Below are positions 1 through 8,109 of a DNA stretch of 63,855 nucleotides, one piece after another. Where the stretch lies: contig DATNIB010000002.1 in the NCBI GenBank assembly GCA_035604685.1, positions 1 to 63,855 of the forward strand, read 5' to 3'. Made by a program: the position numbers and the translations under genes. Under the pieces are notes generated by a model. That model was not told the origin of the DNA. It did not search any database and saw only the letters and a program-made list of their open reading frames with translations. How positions within the stretch are numbered: the first letter of the stretch is position 1; every line of letters starts with the position of its first letter. Source of the stretch: DATNIB01 sp035604685. GTDB lineage: Bacteria > Actinomycetota > Acidimicrobiia > Acidimicrobiales > RAAP-2.

Positions 1-237
1 ATCGGCGTTCCAAACGAAGAGTGGGGCGAGGAAGGGAAGTCGGTCGTACAGCTCCTTCCAACATACGTCCCGTCGCCAGAGCTCGAGGAGGATCTGAGGA
101 CCTGGTGTCGAGATCACCTTTCGCATTACAAATGCCCGAAATCGGTGGACTTTGTCGACGAGCTGCCGAGACAAGACAACGGCAAGATCTACAAGCGTCT
201 ACTTCGAGAGCAATACCGGGCCCAGTACGCCGGGTAG
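1..237 (+). CDS. Acyl-CoA synthetase (AMP-binding), C-terminal end only
   Basis: This is the last 78 codons of a gene that begins before the window; it reads in frame 1 and stops at TAG 235-237. The residues match the C-terminal lid of ANL-superfamily acyl-CoA/acyl-acid ligases (IGVPNEEWGEEGKSV, then HYKCPKSVDFVDELPRQDNGK). The Lys of the P-R-x-x-x-GK motif (residue 66) is the lysine that contacts the acyl-adenylate in this family. The enzyme would activate a carboxylic acid with ATP and CoA. The substrate cannot be inferred because the binding pocket lies outside. The SDR and CoA-transferase genes that follow fit an acyl-CoA degradation locus, but they lie on the opposite strand. Confidence 0.85.
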   Translation: MGVPNEEWGEEGKSVVQLLPTYVPSPELEEDLRTWCRDHLSHYKCPKSVDFVDELPRQDNGKIYKRLLREQYRAQYAG

Positions 238-465
238 GTGGGGCACCTCCGGCCCCCCGAAGCGTCCAGTGCGTGCTGACGCGAGCGGCACCCCCGCTCA
301 TTCCCGAGGAGCCCCTTTTGCTCTCTACCGATCAGCCGTGCGTCACCTACGTCCGACCTCGGCCCATGCCTCCTCCACTACCGCGAACCGCTGGATTGGT
401 GACGCGCGAGGATCGCCATGGTGCGCACCGGACTCGCGACCTGATCGGCCACTCGAGCGGAGTTG

Positions 466-1242
466 CTACTGGTTGACCGTGTAGCCGCCATTCACTGGAT
501 AGGTCTGCCCGGTGATCCACTCGGCCTGGGGACTTGCGAGGAAGGTCGCCATCGCCGCGATGTCCTCGGGGCGGCCGAGGCGGCGGATGATGTAGTTGCG
601 CATCTGCCTTTTGAACCGCTCCTCCTGCTCGGGCGACCTCTCGGCCGTCTCGATCCGACCGCTCGAGTCGATGCTGGCCAGCGCGATGTTGTTGACGGTG
701 ATCCCGTAACGCCCGACGTCGCGAGCGAGCGAACGAGTGAAGCCCGCAGCGCCCGCCTTCGCGGCTGAGTACGCGGCCATGCCCGGCTCCCCCCAGCGGC
801 CCGCGTCGGACACGATCGTGACGACGCGACCCCAGCCCAGGCTGATCATCCCAGGCAGGACGGCGCGGGTGCAGTTCATGACGCCGAACAGATTGACAGC
901 GAAGTAGCGGTTCCAGTCGGCGGGCTCCGACTCGGCGAACGGCCCGAAGTTGAAGCCTTCGGGGCCCGCGTTGCCAGCGTTGTTGACGATGATGTCGATG
1001 CCGGCGTCTGCCACAGCGTTGCGCACCCCGTCGTAGTCGCTCACGTCGAAGGACGCGGCCGTGGCGGTCGCGCCGAGGGAGGCGAGCTCGTCCACGACGG
1101 CGCCGGCCCGTTCGGCGACGAAGTCATTCACGACGACATCGGCGCCCGCTGCAGCGAACGCGTGGGCGATCCCACGTCCGACCCCCTGGCCACCACCGGT
1201 GACCAGGGCCTTGTGGCCCGACAGGTTGATCTCGTATGTCAT
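466..1242 (-). CDS. SDR family NAD(P)-dependent oxidoreductase
   Basis: Classical short-chain dehydrogenase/reductase of 258 aa, the normal length. Visible motifs are the cofactor-binding TGGGQGVG (15-22), NNAG (87-90), Asn117, and the catalytic Ser145, Tyr158 and Lys162 in YSAAK. The C-terminus ends in the usual substrate-loop region followed by WITGQTYPVNGGYTVNQ. It would oxidise or reduce a hydroxyl/keto group in the cytosol. The ATG sits directly against the TAG of the upstream CoA-transferase (no spacer), so the two are surely co-transcribed and probably translationally coupled. Family certain; substrate unknown, with a 3-hydroxyacyl-CoA or steroid-like substrate plausible from context. 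Confidence 0.88.
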   Translation of the reverse strand: MTYEINLSGHKALVTGGGQGVGRGIAHAFAAAGADVVVNDFVAERAGAVVDELASLGATATAASFDVSDYDGVRNAVADAGIDIIVNNAGNAGPEGFNFGPFAESEPADWNRYFAVNLFGVMNCTRAVLPGMISLGWGRVVTIVSDAGRWGEPGMAAYSAAKAGAAGFTRSLARDVGRYGITVNNIALASIDSSGRIETAERSPEQEERFKRQMRNYIIRRLGRPEDIAAMATFLASPQAEWITGQTYPVNGGYTVNQ

Positions 1243-2358
1243 CTACGTCTCCCCGAGTAGTCCGGATGCATGCATGGCCGCGATGTCTTCCGCCGTGTAG
1301 CCCGCCTCGGCGAGCACCTCGTCGGTGTCAGCGCCGGTGGCGGGAGGCGGCGTGGTGACGGTCGTCGCGCGCGGGCCGTCGACGCCGTTGATGCGGATCG
1401 GGTTGGCCGGCACGGGACGTCCACCCACGTCGACCACGGCACTCCGGGCGCGGACCTGTGGGTCGTCGACAAGGGTAGAGCCCTCGTGCACAAAGCTGAT
1501 GGTCACGCCCGCGGGCCCGAGCTCGGCGATCCACTCTTTCGCCGGCCGGGTGGTGAACGCGTCGGCGATCCGGAGCCGCACCGCCTCGTAGTCTTCGCTC
1601 TCGGGGCGACCAGACGCCGCGAGGTCGGCAAGGCCGAGCCCGGTGCAGAGCGCCGTCCACGTCCGCGGCTCGTCGGCCGCGATCGTGACCCACCGCCCGT
1701 CGCCGCACCGGTAGAGCTGGCGCGCCGGTGACGACGGGATGGTCCAGCCGGAGTCCGAGAGGTGACCCTCGATCCCGCTGAGCAGCCACGTCGCAGACTC
1801 GGCGAGGCTCACGTCGATGTGCGCACCATGTCGTGTGCGCTCGCGGTCGAACAGAGCGGTGGTGATGGCGGCCACCGCCATAAGCGCACCGATCGGCACC
1901 GCGACCACGGTCTGCGGGTTCCAAGGCAGGTCGCTCAGCGCCGAGAGGAGCCCCGAGTGCGCGAGGTATGTGAGGTCGTGGCCCGGCCACGACGCGTACG
2001 GGCCGTCCTGGCCGAAGCCAGTGATCGAGCACCAGATCAGCGACGGATGTTCCGCCGTCGCCTGCTTCGGGCCGTACCCCCGCTCATCGAGCGATCCGGG
2101 GCGGGCGTTGTCGACCACGACGTCGGCCTGCGCGACGAGGCGCCGCAGGACGTCTTCGTAGTCGGCATGGCGGAAGTCGACCGCCACCGACCGCTTGCCC
2201 CGTCCGATGCCGGTGCTTCCTCCGAAGGACATTGGGTTCGTGCCCGGCGCGTCGATGCGCACCACGTCGGCGCCGAGGTCGGCGAGCAATACGGTGCAGT
2301 AGCCCCCGGGTGGAAACCGCGTGAGGTCGAGGACCCTGATCCCGGACAGCGCCCGCAT
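1243..2358 (-). CDS. Class III CoA-transferase (CaiB/BaiF family)
   Basis: 371 aa, starting MRALSGIRVLDLTRFPPGGYC, the usual CaiB/BaiF N-terminus with the L-A-D-L-G-A-D-V-V-R-I-D segment that follows. IDVSLAES in the middle carries the Asp that in formyl-CoA transferase forms the acyl-aspartyl anhydride intermediate. Related members move CoA between carboxylic acids or act as acyl-CoA racemases (Amacr/Mcr type). The C-terminal RINGVDGPRA/TDEVLAEAGYTAEDIAAMHASG is typical of the family. First gene of a two-gene operon with the SDR. The reaction type is well supported, but transferase versus racemase cannot be settled by eye. Confidence 0.88.
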   Translation of the reverse strand: MRALSGIRVLDLTRFPPGGYCTVLLADLGADVVRIDAPGTNPMSFGGSTGIGRGKRSVAVDFRHADYEDVLRRLVAQADVVVDNARPGSLDERGYGPKQATAEHPSLIWCSITGFGQDGPYASWPGHDLTYLAHSGLLSALSDLPWNPQTVVAVPIGALMAVAAITTALFDRERTRHGAHIDVSLAESATWLLSGIEGHLSDSGWTIPSSPARQLYRCGDGRWVTIAADEPRTWTALCTGLGLADLAASGRPESEDYEAVRLRIADAFTTRPAKEWIAELGPAGVTISFVHEGSTLVDDPQVRARSAVVDVGGRPVPANPIRINGVDGPRATTVTTPPPATGADTDEVLAEAGYTAEDIAAMHASGLLGET

Positions 2359-2708
2359 TCCCCCACCTCCGCCATGGTCACCGCTCGCCGGCCGTCACGC
2401 ACCCGGGCCGCCAAGCCCGAACAGCTGACAACCGCGGGGAAGGTCGACGAGCGTGACACGTCCCCCCACGGCCCGCAATTCCGCTCTGACCGTCGGAGAG
2501 AGCGTCCGGCAGATACACCCAAGCGATGTCCTTCCCACCGCCGATGGGGGCAGACCCTTTCTGGCCGCTGACCTCGATGAACGGCAGGTCCTAGAGAGTC
2601 TTGGATCACACGACCCATCAGCGCTCTTGAAGCCGACGACGCCCGACGTCGCGACGGATCGACATCCATTAGGGTTTCCGTCGCAATGGTGAACCGGGCG
2701 GACAGCGC
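2359..2708. other. Intergenic region between divergent operons
   Basis: 350 bases separate the CoA-transferase (minus) from the molybdenum hydroxylase operon (plus). No convincing gene is seen except an 8-codon leader ORF at its right end. The region must hold both promoters. The only clear structure is an inverted repeat at 2651-2684, listed separately. Confidence 0.5.
2651..2684. repeat. Inverted repeat upstream of the coxL-like operon
   Basis: GCGACGGA (2651-2658) and its exact reverse complement TCCGTCGC (2677-2684) are separated by 18 bases. The right arm ends 24 bases before the GTG start of the large subunit and just ahead of a short leader ORF. It may be a regulator site or an mRNA hairpin; the sequence alone does not decide. 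Confidence 0.45.
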
Positions 2709-2712
2709 GTGA
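2686..2712 (+). CDS. Possible 8-residue leader peptide
   Basis: ATG at 2686 opens an 8-codon frame (MVNRADSA) whose TGA (2710-2712) overlaps the GTG start (2709-2711) of the molybdenum hydroxylase large subunit as GTGA. This is the same overlap geometry used between genes throughout the window, so ribosomes finishing the leader could restart on the large subunit, which has no strong ribosome binding site of its own. It could also be chance. No function is claimed beyond possible coupling. Confidence 0.3.
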   Translation: MVNRADSA

Positions 2713-5009
2713 GCATCCTGGGCAACCGCGTGGTGCGACGGGAGGACCAAAAGTTCCTCACCACCGGCGGCAGTTACGTCGACGACCTGGTGCTCCCCGG
2801 TGCTGCGCACATCGTCTACGTGCGCTCGCCCATGGCGCACGCCCGCATCCGCTCGATCGACACCTCCGAGGCGCTGGGCGCGCCCGGAGTGGTGGCCATC
2901 TTCACGGCGGCGGACATCGATCTATCCCCGATGCCGCCCGGAGCCCCCTTTGTGAACCGTGAGATGTCCCGCCCCTGGCTGGCCGGCTCGGTGGTTCGCT
3001 TCGTGGGCGACCTGGTGGCGGCCGTCGTGGCCGAGACCCGGGAGCAGGCGGCCGACGCGGCCGAGCTCGTCATCGTGGATTACGAGCCGCTCACCCCGGT
3101 CATCGATCCCGCGACTGCGGAGGCCAACGCGACGTTCGTGCACGAGTCGGCCGGCACCAACGTGGCGCTCCGCCTGCCCGAGGACCTGGTGACGGTGGGC
3201 ATGATGCCTGCCGAGGCCGCGCAGGAGCCTCCGGACCTCTTCGAGGGCTGTGACGTGATCGTCCGCCAGAGGATCGTGAACCAGCGGGTGGCGCCGTGCC
3301 CACTCGAGGTGCGGGCAGCTGCGAGCAGCTGGGAGGACGGCCGGCTCACCCACTGGGCCACCTCGCAGGCTCCGCACGCAGTGAAGGGCGAACTGGTCCA
3401 GCTTTTCGGGGTGGACGAGGACGCGGTTCGCGCGATCGCGCCGGACGTGGGTGGCGGGTTCGGAGCCAAGATCGGTGGCTACCCCGAGGAGCTGTTCGTC
3501 GCATGGGTGGCCCGGCGGCTCGGTCGCCCGGCCCGGTGGGTCGAGACCCGCACCGAGTCGATGCTGGCGCTCGGCCACGGCCGGGCACAGATCCAGGAAG
3601 CCGAGCTCGGCGGAACCCGGGACGGGCGGATCCTCGCCTACCGACTCGGGGTGATCCAGGACGCAGGTGCCTATCCGGCCTTCGGCGCCTTCCTGCCGAT
3701 GATGACCCGACTCATGTTGAGCGGCGTCTACGACATCGCCAAGGTCTCCTTCTCGAGCTGCTCGGTCGCCACCAACACCAACCCGGTCGTCGCCTACCGC
3801 GGGGCGGGTCGGCCCGAGGCCACCGCGGCCCTCGAGCGGATGGTCGATATCTTCGCCACCGAGATCGGCGTCGACCCGGCGGAGGTCCGCCGCCAGAACC
3901 TGGTGGGCAACGACCGCTTCCCCTTCACCACGCCCACCGGCACCACCTACGACATCGGCGACTACCAGGCGGCCCTCGACCGGGTGCTGGAGGCGGCTGG
4001 CTATGCGGAGCTGCGCGAGGAGCAGCGTCGCCGGCGCGAGTCGGGCGACGCCCGCCAGCTCGGCATCGGCCTGTCGAGCTACGTCGAGATCACGAACGGG
4101 ATCCCGGGCAGCGAGTTCGGCTCGGTCGAGATGCTGGCCGACGGCAAGGCCCGGGTCCGCACCGGCACCTCGCCGCACGGACAGGGGCACGTGACCTCCT
4201 GGGCGATGCTCGTGGCCGACCAGCTGGGTATCGCAATGGACGATGTCGAGGTCATCCACGGGGACACCGACCTGGTGCCGAGGGGCGTGGGCACCTTCGG
4301 GTCCAAGTCGCTCCAGTCCGGCGGGGTGGCCGTCTACCAGGCCGCGGGGCAGGTGGTCGAGAAGGCGCGTCGGCTGGCCGCGGACCTGCTGGAGGCCAAC
4401 CCCAACGACATCGAGCTCGACAAGGAGCGCGGTCTGTTCGCCGTCGCCGGGACGCCGAGCGTCACCAGGTCGTGGGCGGAGCTCGCCGCGGCCTCCGGTG
4501 ACGAGGGACTCTCGGCCGAGGTCGACTTCGCCGCCCCGGGGGCGACCTTCCCCTTCGGGGCCCATCTGGTCGTCGCCGAGGTGGACACCGAGACCGGCCT
4601 GGTCCGCCTGGCGCGCATCGTGGCGGTCGACGACGCCGGGCGACTCCTCAACCCGCTCATCGCGGAGGGCCAGGTGCACGGCGGGCTGGCCCAGGGGGTG
4701 GCCCAGGCCCTGCTCGAGGAGATGATCTACGACGAGCAGGGCAACCCGCTGACCTCCAACCTGGCCGATTACGCGTTCGTCTCGGCGGCCGAACTGCCCT
4801 CCTTCGAGACCCATCCGATGGAGACACCGACGCCGCTCAATCCGCTGGGCGCCAAGGGCATCGGGGAAGCCGGGACGATCGGCTCCACGCCGGCCGTACA
4901 GAATGCGGTGGTCGACGCGCTGTCGCATCTGGGGGTGCGCCACATCGACATGCCAACGACCCCGCTGCGGGTCTGGAGCGCCATCCAGGCGGCGAGGAGC
5001 GGTCGATGA
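2709..5009 (+). CDS. Molybdenum hydroxylase large (Mo-pterin) subunit, CoxL form II-like
   Basis: 766 aa, the usual size for the molybdopterin-binding subunit of xanthine oxidase-family enzymes. Residues 362-368 read AYRGAGR, the signature of form II CoxL-like proteins; true carbon-monoxide dehydrogenase (form I) has AYxCSFR there. Conserved Mo-cofactor segments include DVGGGFGAK, GTSPHGQGH, and the C-terminal GAKGIGEAGTIG with the catalytic Glu. It oxidises a substrate by water-derived hydroxylation and passes electrons to the FeS and FAD subunits encoded next. Start is GTG, overlapping a mini-ORF stop. Order is L-S-M with 4-base overlaps. Substrate unknown; the motif argues against CO as the main one. 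Confidence 0.93.
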   Translation: MSILGNRVVRREDQKFLTTGGSYVDDLVLPGAAHIVYVRSPMAHARIRSIDTSEALGAPGVVAIFTAADIDLSPMPPGAPFVNREMSRPWLAGSVVRFVGDLVAAVVAETREQAADAAELVIVDYEPLTPVIDPATAEANATFVHESAGTNVALRLPEDLVTVGMMPAEAAQEPPDLFEGCDVIVRQRIVNQRVAPCPLEVRAAASSWEDGRLTHWATSQAPHAVKGELVQLFGVDEDAVRAIAPDVGGGFGAKIGGYPEELFVAWVARRLGRPARWVETRTESMLALGHGRAQIQEAELGGTRDGRILAYRLGVIQDAGAYPAFGAFLPMMTRLMLSGVYDIAKVSFSSCSVATNTNPVVAYRGAGRPEATAALERMVDIFATEIGVDPAEVRRQNLVGNDRFPFTTPTGTTYDIGDYQAALDRVLEAAGYAELREEQRRRRESGDARQLGIGLSSYVEITNGIPGSEFGSVEMLADGKARVRTGTSPHGQGHVTSWAMLVADQLGIAMDDVEVIHGDTDLVPRGVGTFGSKSLQSGGVAVYQAAGQVVEKARRLAADLLEANPNDIELDKERGLFAVAGTPSVTRSWAELAAASGDEGLSAEVDFAAPGATFPFGAHLVVAEVDTETGLVRLARIVAVDDAGRLLNPLIAEGQVHGGLAQGVAQALLEEMIYDEQGNPLTSNLADYAFVSAAELPSFETHPMETPTPLNPLGAKGIGEAGTIGSTPAVQNAVVDALSHLGVRHIDMPTTPLRVWSAIQAARSGR

Positions 5010-5479
5010 AGGTGACCATGGACGTGAACGGCGCGCGGGAGGAGCGAGACGTCGAGCCGCGCACCCTCCTCGTCTTCTTCCTGCGCGACGGGCTCGGATT
5101 GACCGGCACCAACGTCGGGTGCGACACCACGAGCTGCGGGGCCTGCACCGTGCTCATGAACGGCCAGTCCGTGACGTCCTGCACCGTGCTGGCGGCGCAA
5201 GCCGAGGGCGCGTCGATCACCACCATCGAGGGGCTGGCCAGAGGGGAGGAGCTCCACCCGATGCAGCGGGCCTTCCGGGAGCATCACGCCCTGCAGTGCG
5301 GCTACTGCACGCCGGGCATGGTGATGGCGGCGGTCTCGCTCGTCTCGGAGAACCCGGATCTCGATGAGCGGGGCGTGAGAGAGGGACTCGAGGGCAACCT
5401 CTGCCGCTGCACCGGCTACCACAACATCGTGGCGGCGGTCCTCGACGTGGCCCGCTCGGCGCGCGGTGAGGCCTCGTGA
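5006..5479 (+). CDS. Molybdenum hydroxylase small subunit, two [2Fe-2S] clusters
   Basis: 157 aa CoxS-type subunit. The plant-ferredoxin-like N-terminal cluster uses Cys39, Cys44, Cys47 and Cys59 (GCDTTSCGACTVLMNG). The all-helical second cluster uses the CGYCTPGM and CRCTGYHNI cysteines. It carries electrons from the Mo site to FAD. Its ATG overlaps the large-subunit TGA (ATGA, 4 bases), and its own stop overlaps the next start, so the three genes are translated as a coupled set. Confidence 0.95.
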   Translation: MKVTMDVNGAREERDVEPRTLLVFFLRDGLGLTGTNVGCDTTSCGACTVLMNGQSVTSCTVLAAQAEGASITTIEGLARGEELHPMQRAFREHHALQCGYCTPGMVMAAVSLVSENPDLDERGVREGLEGNLCRCTGYHNIVAAVLDVARSARGEAS

Positions 5480-6297
5480 TCCCGGTCTCGTTCGACTACG
5501 TGCGGGCAGGATCGCTCGACGAGGCGCTGGCCGCCCTGGCCGAGCACGGCGATGAGGCCAAGATCTTGGCCGGCGGCCACTCGCTGCTGCCGCTCATGAA
5601 GCTCCGCCTGGCCACTCCGAGTCTGCTGGTCGACATCGGAGCGCTCTCCGAGTTGTCCTACGTACGCGACAGGGGCGATCACATCGCAATCGGGGCGGGC
5701 ACTCGCCACCACGACATCCAGCACGATGCGACGATCGTCGCATCGGCGCCGCTCTTGGCCGCGGTGGCCGGGCGGGTCGGCGACCCCCAGGTCCGGCACC
5801 GCGGCACGATCGGCGGTTCCATCGCCCACGCCGATCCGGCCTCCGACCTCCCGGCGGCGGTGCTCGCGCTGGGCGGCTCGCTCGTGGCGAGGGGTCCAGC
5901 GGGTGAACGGGTCATCGAGGCCACCGAGTTCTTCCGCGGGTTCTTGGAGACGGCCCTGTCGCCCGAGGAGATCCTGATCGAGCTGCGGGTCCCCAAGGGC
6001 AGCCAGGGGCACTCCTACCAGAAGTTCGTGCGGCGCTCGCAGGACTGGGCCATCGTCGGGGCCGCCGCAGTGCGGGTCGACGGACGGGTGGCGGTCTCGC
6101 TCGTGAACGTGGCCCGGACGCCGGTCCGGGCGAGCGCGGTCGAGGACGCCCTCGCGTCGGGTGCCTCAGCGACCGAGGCGGCCGATTTGGCCGCAGAGGG
6201 GCTCGAGCCGAGCGGGGACAACAACGCCACGCCGGAGTTCCGGCGCCACTTGGCCCGGGTCCTGACCCGGCGGGCGCTCGAGGAGGCAGGGGTCTAG
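5476..6297 (+). CDS. Molybdenum hydroxylase medium (FAD-binding) subunit
   Basis: 273 aa CoxM-type flavoprotein. FAD-binding motifs AGGHSLLPLMKLRL near residue 33 and TIGGSIAHADPASDLP near residue 113 are intact, followed by the CO dehydrogenase flavoprotein C-terminal domain. Start is GTG 5476 overlapping the small-subunit stop (GTGA). Third and last gene of the operon; no maturation genes (coxD/E/F/G types) follow in the window, so assembly factors must be elsewhere or not needed. Confidence 0.93.
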   Translation: MIPVSFDYVRAGSLDEALAALAEHGDEAKILAGGHSLLPLMKLRLATPSLLVDIGALSELSYVRDRGDHIAIGAGTRHHDIQHDATIVASAPLLAAVAGRVGDPQVRHRGTIGGSIAHADPASDLPAAVLALGGSLVARGPAGERVIEATEFFRGFLETALSPEEILIELRVPKGSQGHSYQKFVRRSQDWAIVGAAAVRVDGRVAVSLVNVARTPVRASAVEDALASGASATEAADLAAEGLEPSGDNNATPEFRRHLARVLTRRALEEAGV

Positions 6298-6642
6298 GTC
6301 GACGGGGTCAGGGCTCCTCATCTGGTCGATGCACCGGATGTTAGAGACGGCGACTCCGTCTACCGCCGTGGTTGTAGAGCGCCGTAGACGGTTCGAGGTT
6401 CGAGTCCCTCACTGCTCGCTTCGGTGACGAGACACAAAGCAAGCCGGGCGAGGGCTGGCCGGCCGGACGGCGGACCGGAAGCAGGAACATGGATCCAGCT
6501 TCGATCGTTCCACAGTTGTAGAGGCTCCGTTCGATGCCTGGGCAGCTACCGTCGAAGGGTGGTACTGGGCTGACACACCGATCCCGACCATGCGGTGCCG
6601 AGCCGCGACCCCCCAGCAGGTGAGCGACCATAGGCTGCTCGG
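6298..6642. other. Intergenic region with a tRNA-like relic
   Basis: 345 bases without a convincing gene. At 6397-6407 GGTTCGAGTCC matches the conserved T-arm (B-box) sequence of a tRNA exactly, and about 20 bases upstream GTGGTTGTAGAGC resembles a D-arm. The space between them is too short for an anticodon arm and no matching acceptor stem is found, so this is not an intact tRNA. GACGG and CCGTC at 6346-6360 form a 5-bp hairpin. The promoter of the next operon must lie here. Confidence 0.4.
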
Positions 6643-7353
6643 GTGGTTGCTCGATCTTCCGGAGACGCGGAAAGGCCGATCGCGGTCGGGCGGAGGGTCT
6701 TCCTGGGAATGCTCGCCATAGGCGTAGCGGGCATCGCTTTCGGAGCCAAGGTCCAGAGCGCTCTCAGTGACTTCGTCGGATCAGGTCTCGGCGGAGTTCT
6801 CCCATTCGGAGACCATTTCCGCATCTACACGATCACCGGATCCCTCCCGGAGATCTCGCGCGAGCGGTATCGCTTGGAGGTGAGTGGGCTGGTCGAACGA
6901 CCCACCACCTTTACCCTCGACGATCTGGAAGCCATGCCAGCGGTGAGCTTCGTGAAGGACTTCCACTGTGTGACGGGCTGGACCGTTCCGAACGTCCACT
7001 GGGAGGGCGTCCGGCTCTCTCATATCCTCGACACTGTCGGGGTGGCGCCAGGAGCGGTGGCGCTCAGTTTTGAGTCCTACGACGGAGCCGACTCCGAGAG
7101 CCTCACCCTCGAGCAGGCCCACCTCCCTGACGTCATCGTTGCCTATCGGATGCTGGGCGCCCCGGTGACCACCGCCCACGGCGGCCCAGTTCGCCTCTAT
7201 GTGGCGCCGATGTTTGGCTACAAGTCGCTCAAATGGCTTTCGGCGATCCGCGTGGTCGACCAGGTGATACCGGGATTCTGGGAGCAGAACGGCTATCCGT
7301 TGAACGGATGGATCGACGGGACGACCGGGCCCAGCGATCCCCAGGTGGACTGA
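6643..7353 (+). CDS. Tat-exported molybdopterin-dependent oxidoreductase (sulfite oxidase/YedY-like)
   Basis: 236 aa. The N-terminus has RR at 17-18 followed by VFLGMLAIGVAGIAFG, a twin-arginine type signal or signal anchor. The rest is the oxidoreductase molybdopterin-binding fold; Cys109 in KDFHCVTGW is the residue expected to bind molybdenum, and the segment HGGPVRLYVAPMFGYKSLKWL is conserved in the family. It lacks the C-terminal dimerisation domain of true sulfite oxidase, so it is closer to MsrP/YedY-like proteins. GTG start. A cytochrome b gene begins 5 bases after the stop, which should pass electrons to or from the quinone pool. Substrate unknown (methionine sulfoxide, sulfite and others are possible). 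Confidence 0.88.
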   Translation: MVARSSGDAERPIAVGRRVFLGMLAIGVAGIAFGAKVQSALSDFVGSGLGGVLPFGDHFRIYTITGSLPEISRERYRLEVSGLVERPTTFTLDDLEAMPAVSFVKDFHCVTGWTVPNVHWEGVRLSHILDTVGVAPGAVALSFESYDGADSESLTLEQAHLPDVIVAYRMLGAPVTTAHGGPVRLYVAPMFGYKSLKWLSAIRVVDQVIPGFWEQNGYPLNGWIDGTTGPSDPQVD

Positions 7354-7358
7354 CGGCG

Positions 7359-8033
7359 GTGGCGCAAGCTCCATCGCGCCTCGATCTCCGGCCGCCCGTT
7401 CGGATCCTGCGATTTGACACCGTCCAGCGAACAGCTCACTGGGCAACGGCCCTTCTCTTTGGGATCCTGATGGTGACGGCACTGCCGTTGTACTTTGGAT
7501 CGCTGGCCGATGTCGTTGGCCGACGTCACCTCGTGGCGGAGATTCATCTCTGGACTGGAATCGCGTTGCCCTTTCCTTTGGTTCTCTCGTTGGTTGGCCC
7601 ATGGGGAGCCGTCATGCGACGAGACGTGCATCGCATCAACCGATGGAGGAAAGAGGAGATTCGTTGGCTCAGGAGTCTCGGCCGCAGACAGACCGAACTC
7701 GACAAGTTCAACCCTGGTCAGAAGTTGAACGCCATCTTCGTGGCCGGGGTCATCGTCGTCATGCTGGGGACCGGGTCGATGCTGCAGTGGTTCCGATTCT
7801 TCCCTATCTCGTGGCGCACGGGCGCCACCTCGGTACATGACGTCTTCGCCTTCGTAATCTTCGCGGTCGTGCTCGGCCACATTGCCATGGCATTGACGCA
7901 TCGAGGCTCGATGCGTTCAATGATCAAGGGATGGGTGACCGAGGGATGGGCCGCCCGCCACGCAGCCGCCTGGTTGAGGGAGGTGAGAGCGGAAGCCGTG
8001 AAGCCTGACGCGGAGCGGATCCCACCTCGCTGA
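7359..8033 (+). CDS. Membrane cytochrome b (b561 / formate dehydrogenase gamma-like)
   Basis: 224 aa from GTG 7359, five bases after the preceding stop; a start further upstream would run deep into the preceding gene. Four membrane segments are seen: ALLFGILMVTALPLYFGSL, IALPFPLVLSLV, LNAIFVAGVIVVMLGTGSML and VFAFVIFAVVLGHIAMAL. His residues in QRTAHWAT, AEIHLWTG, SVHDVFAF and LGHIAMAL sit where di-haem b-type quinone-reactive subunits bind haem. A WR-x-K-E-rich cytoplasmic loop lies between helices 2 and 3. With the molybdenum protein upstream it forms a two-gene module analogous in layout to MsrPQ, although this subunit belongs to the formate-dehydrogenase-gamma/b561 group rather than MsrQ. 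Confidence 0.85.
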   Translation: MAQAPSRLDLRPPVRILRFDTVQRTAHWATALLFGILMVTALPLYFGSLADVVGRRHLVAEIHLWTGIALPFPLVLSLVGPWGAVMRRDVHRINRWRKEEIRWLRSLGRRQTELDKFNPGQKLNAIFVAGVIVVMLGTGSMLQWFRFFPISWRTGATSVHDVFAFVIFAVVLGHIAMALTHRGSMRSMIKGWVTEGWAARHAAAWLREVRAEAVKPDAERIPPR

Positions 8034-8109
8034 CTTGGGTCACCGTGGCGCCGCAACGGACGCCAAGACGACTTGGGATCCTCCCAGCTCACGCGCTGTT
8101 GGAGGGCGA

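Noticed and set aside
2922..4943. 673-codon open frame on the minus strand inside the molybdenum hydroxylase gene.
   Set aside because: It is an antisense shadow of a GC-rich gene with clear family motifs; its translation shows no domain and skewed composition.
2709..5009. True aerobic carbon-monoxide dehydrogenase.
   Set aside because: The active-site motif is AYRGAGR (form II) rather than AYxCSFR, so CO oxidation is not supported.
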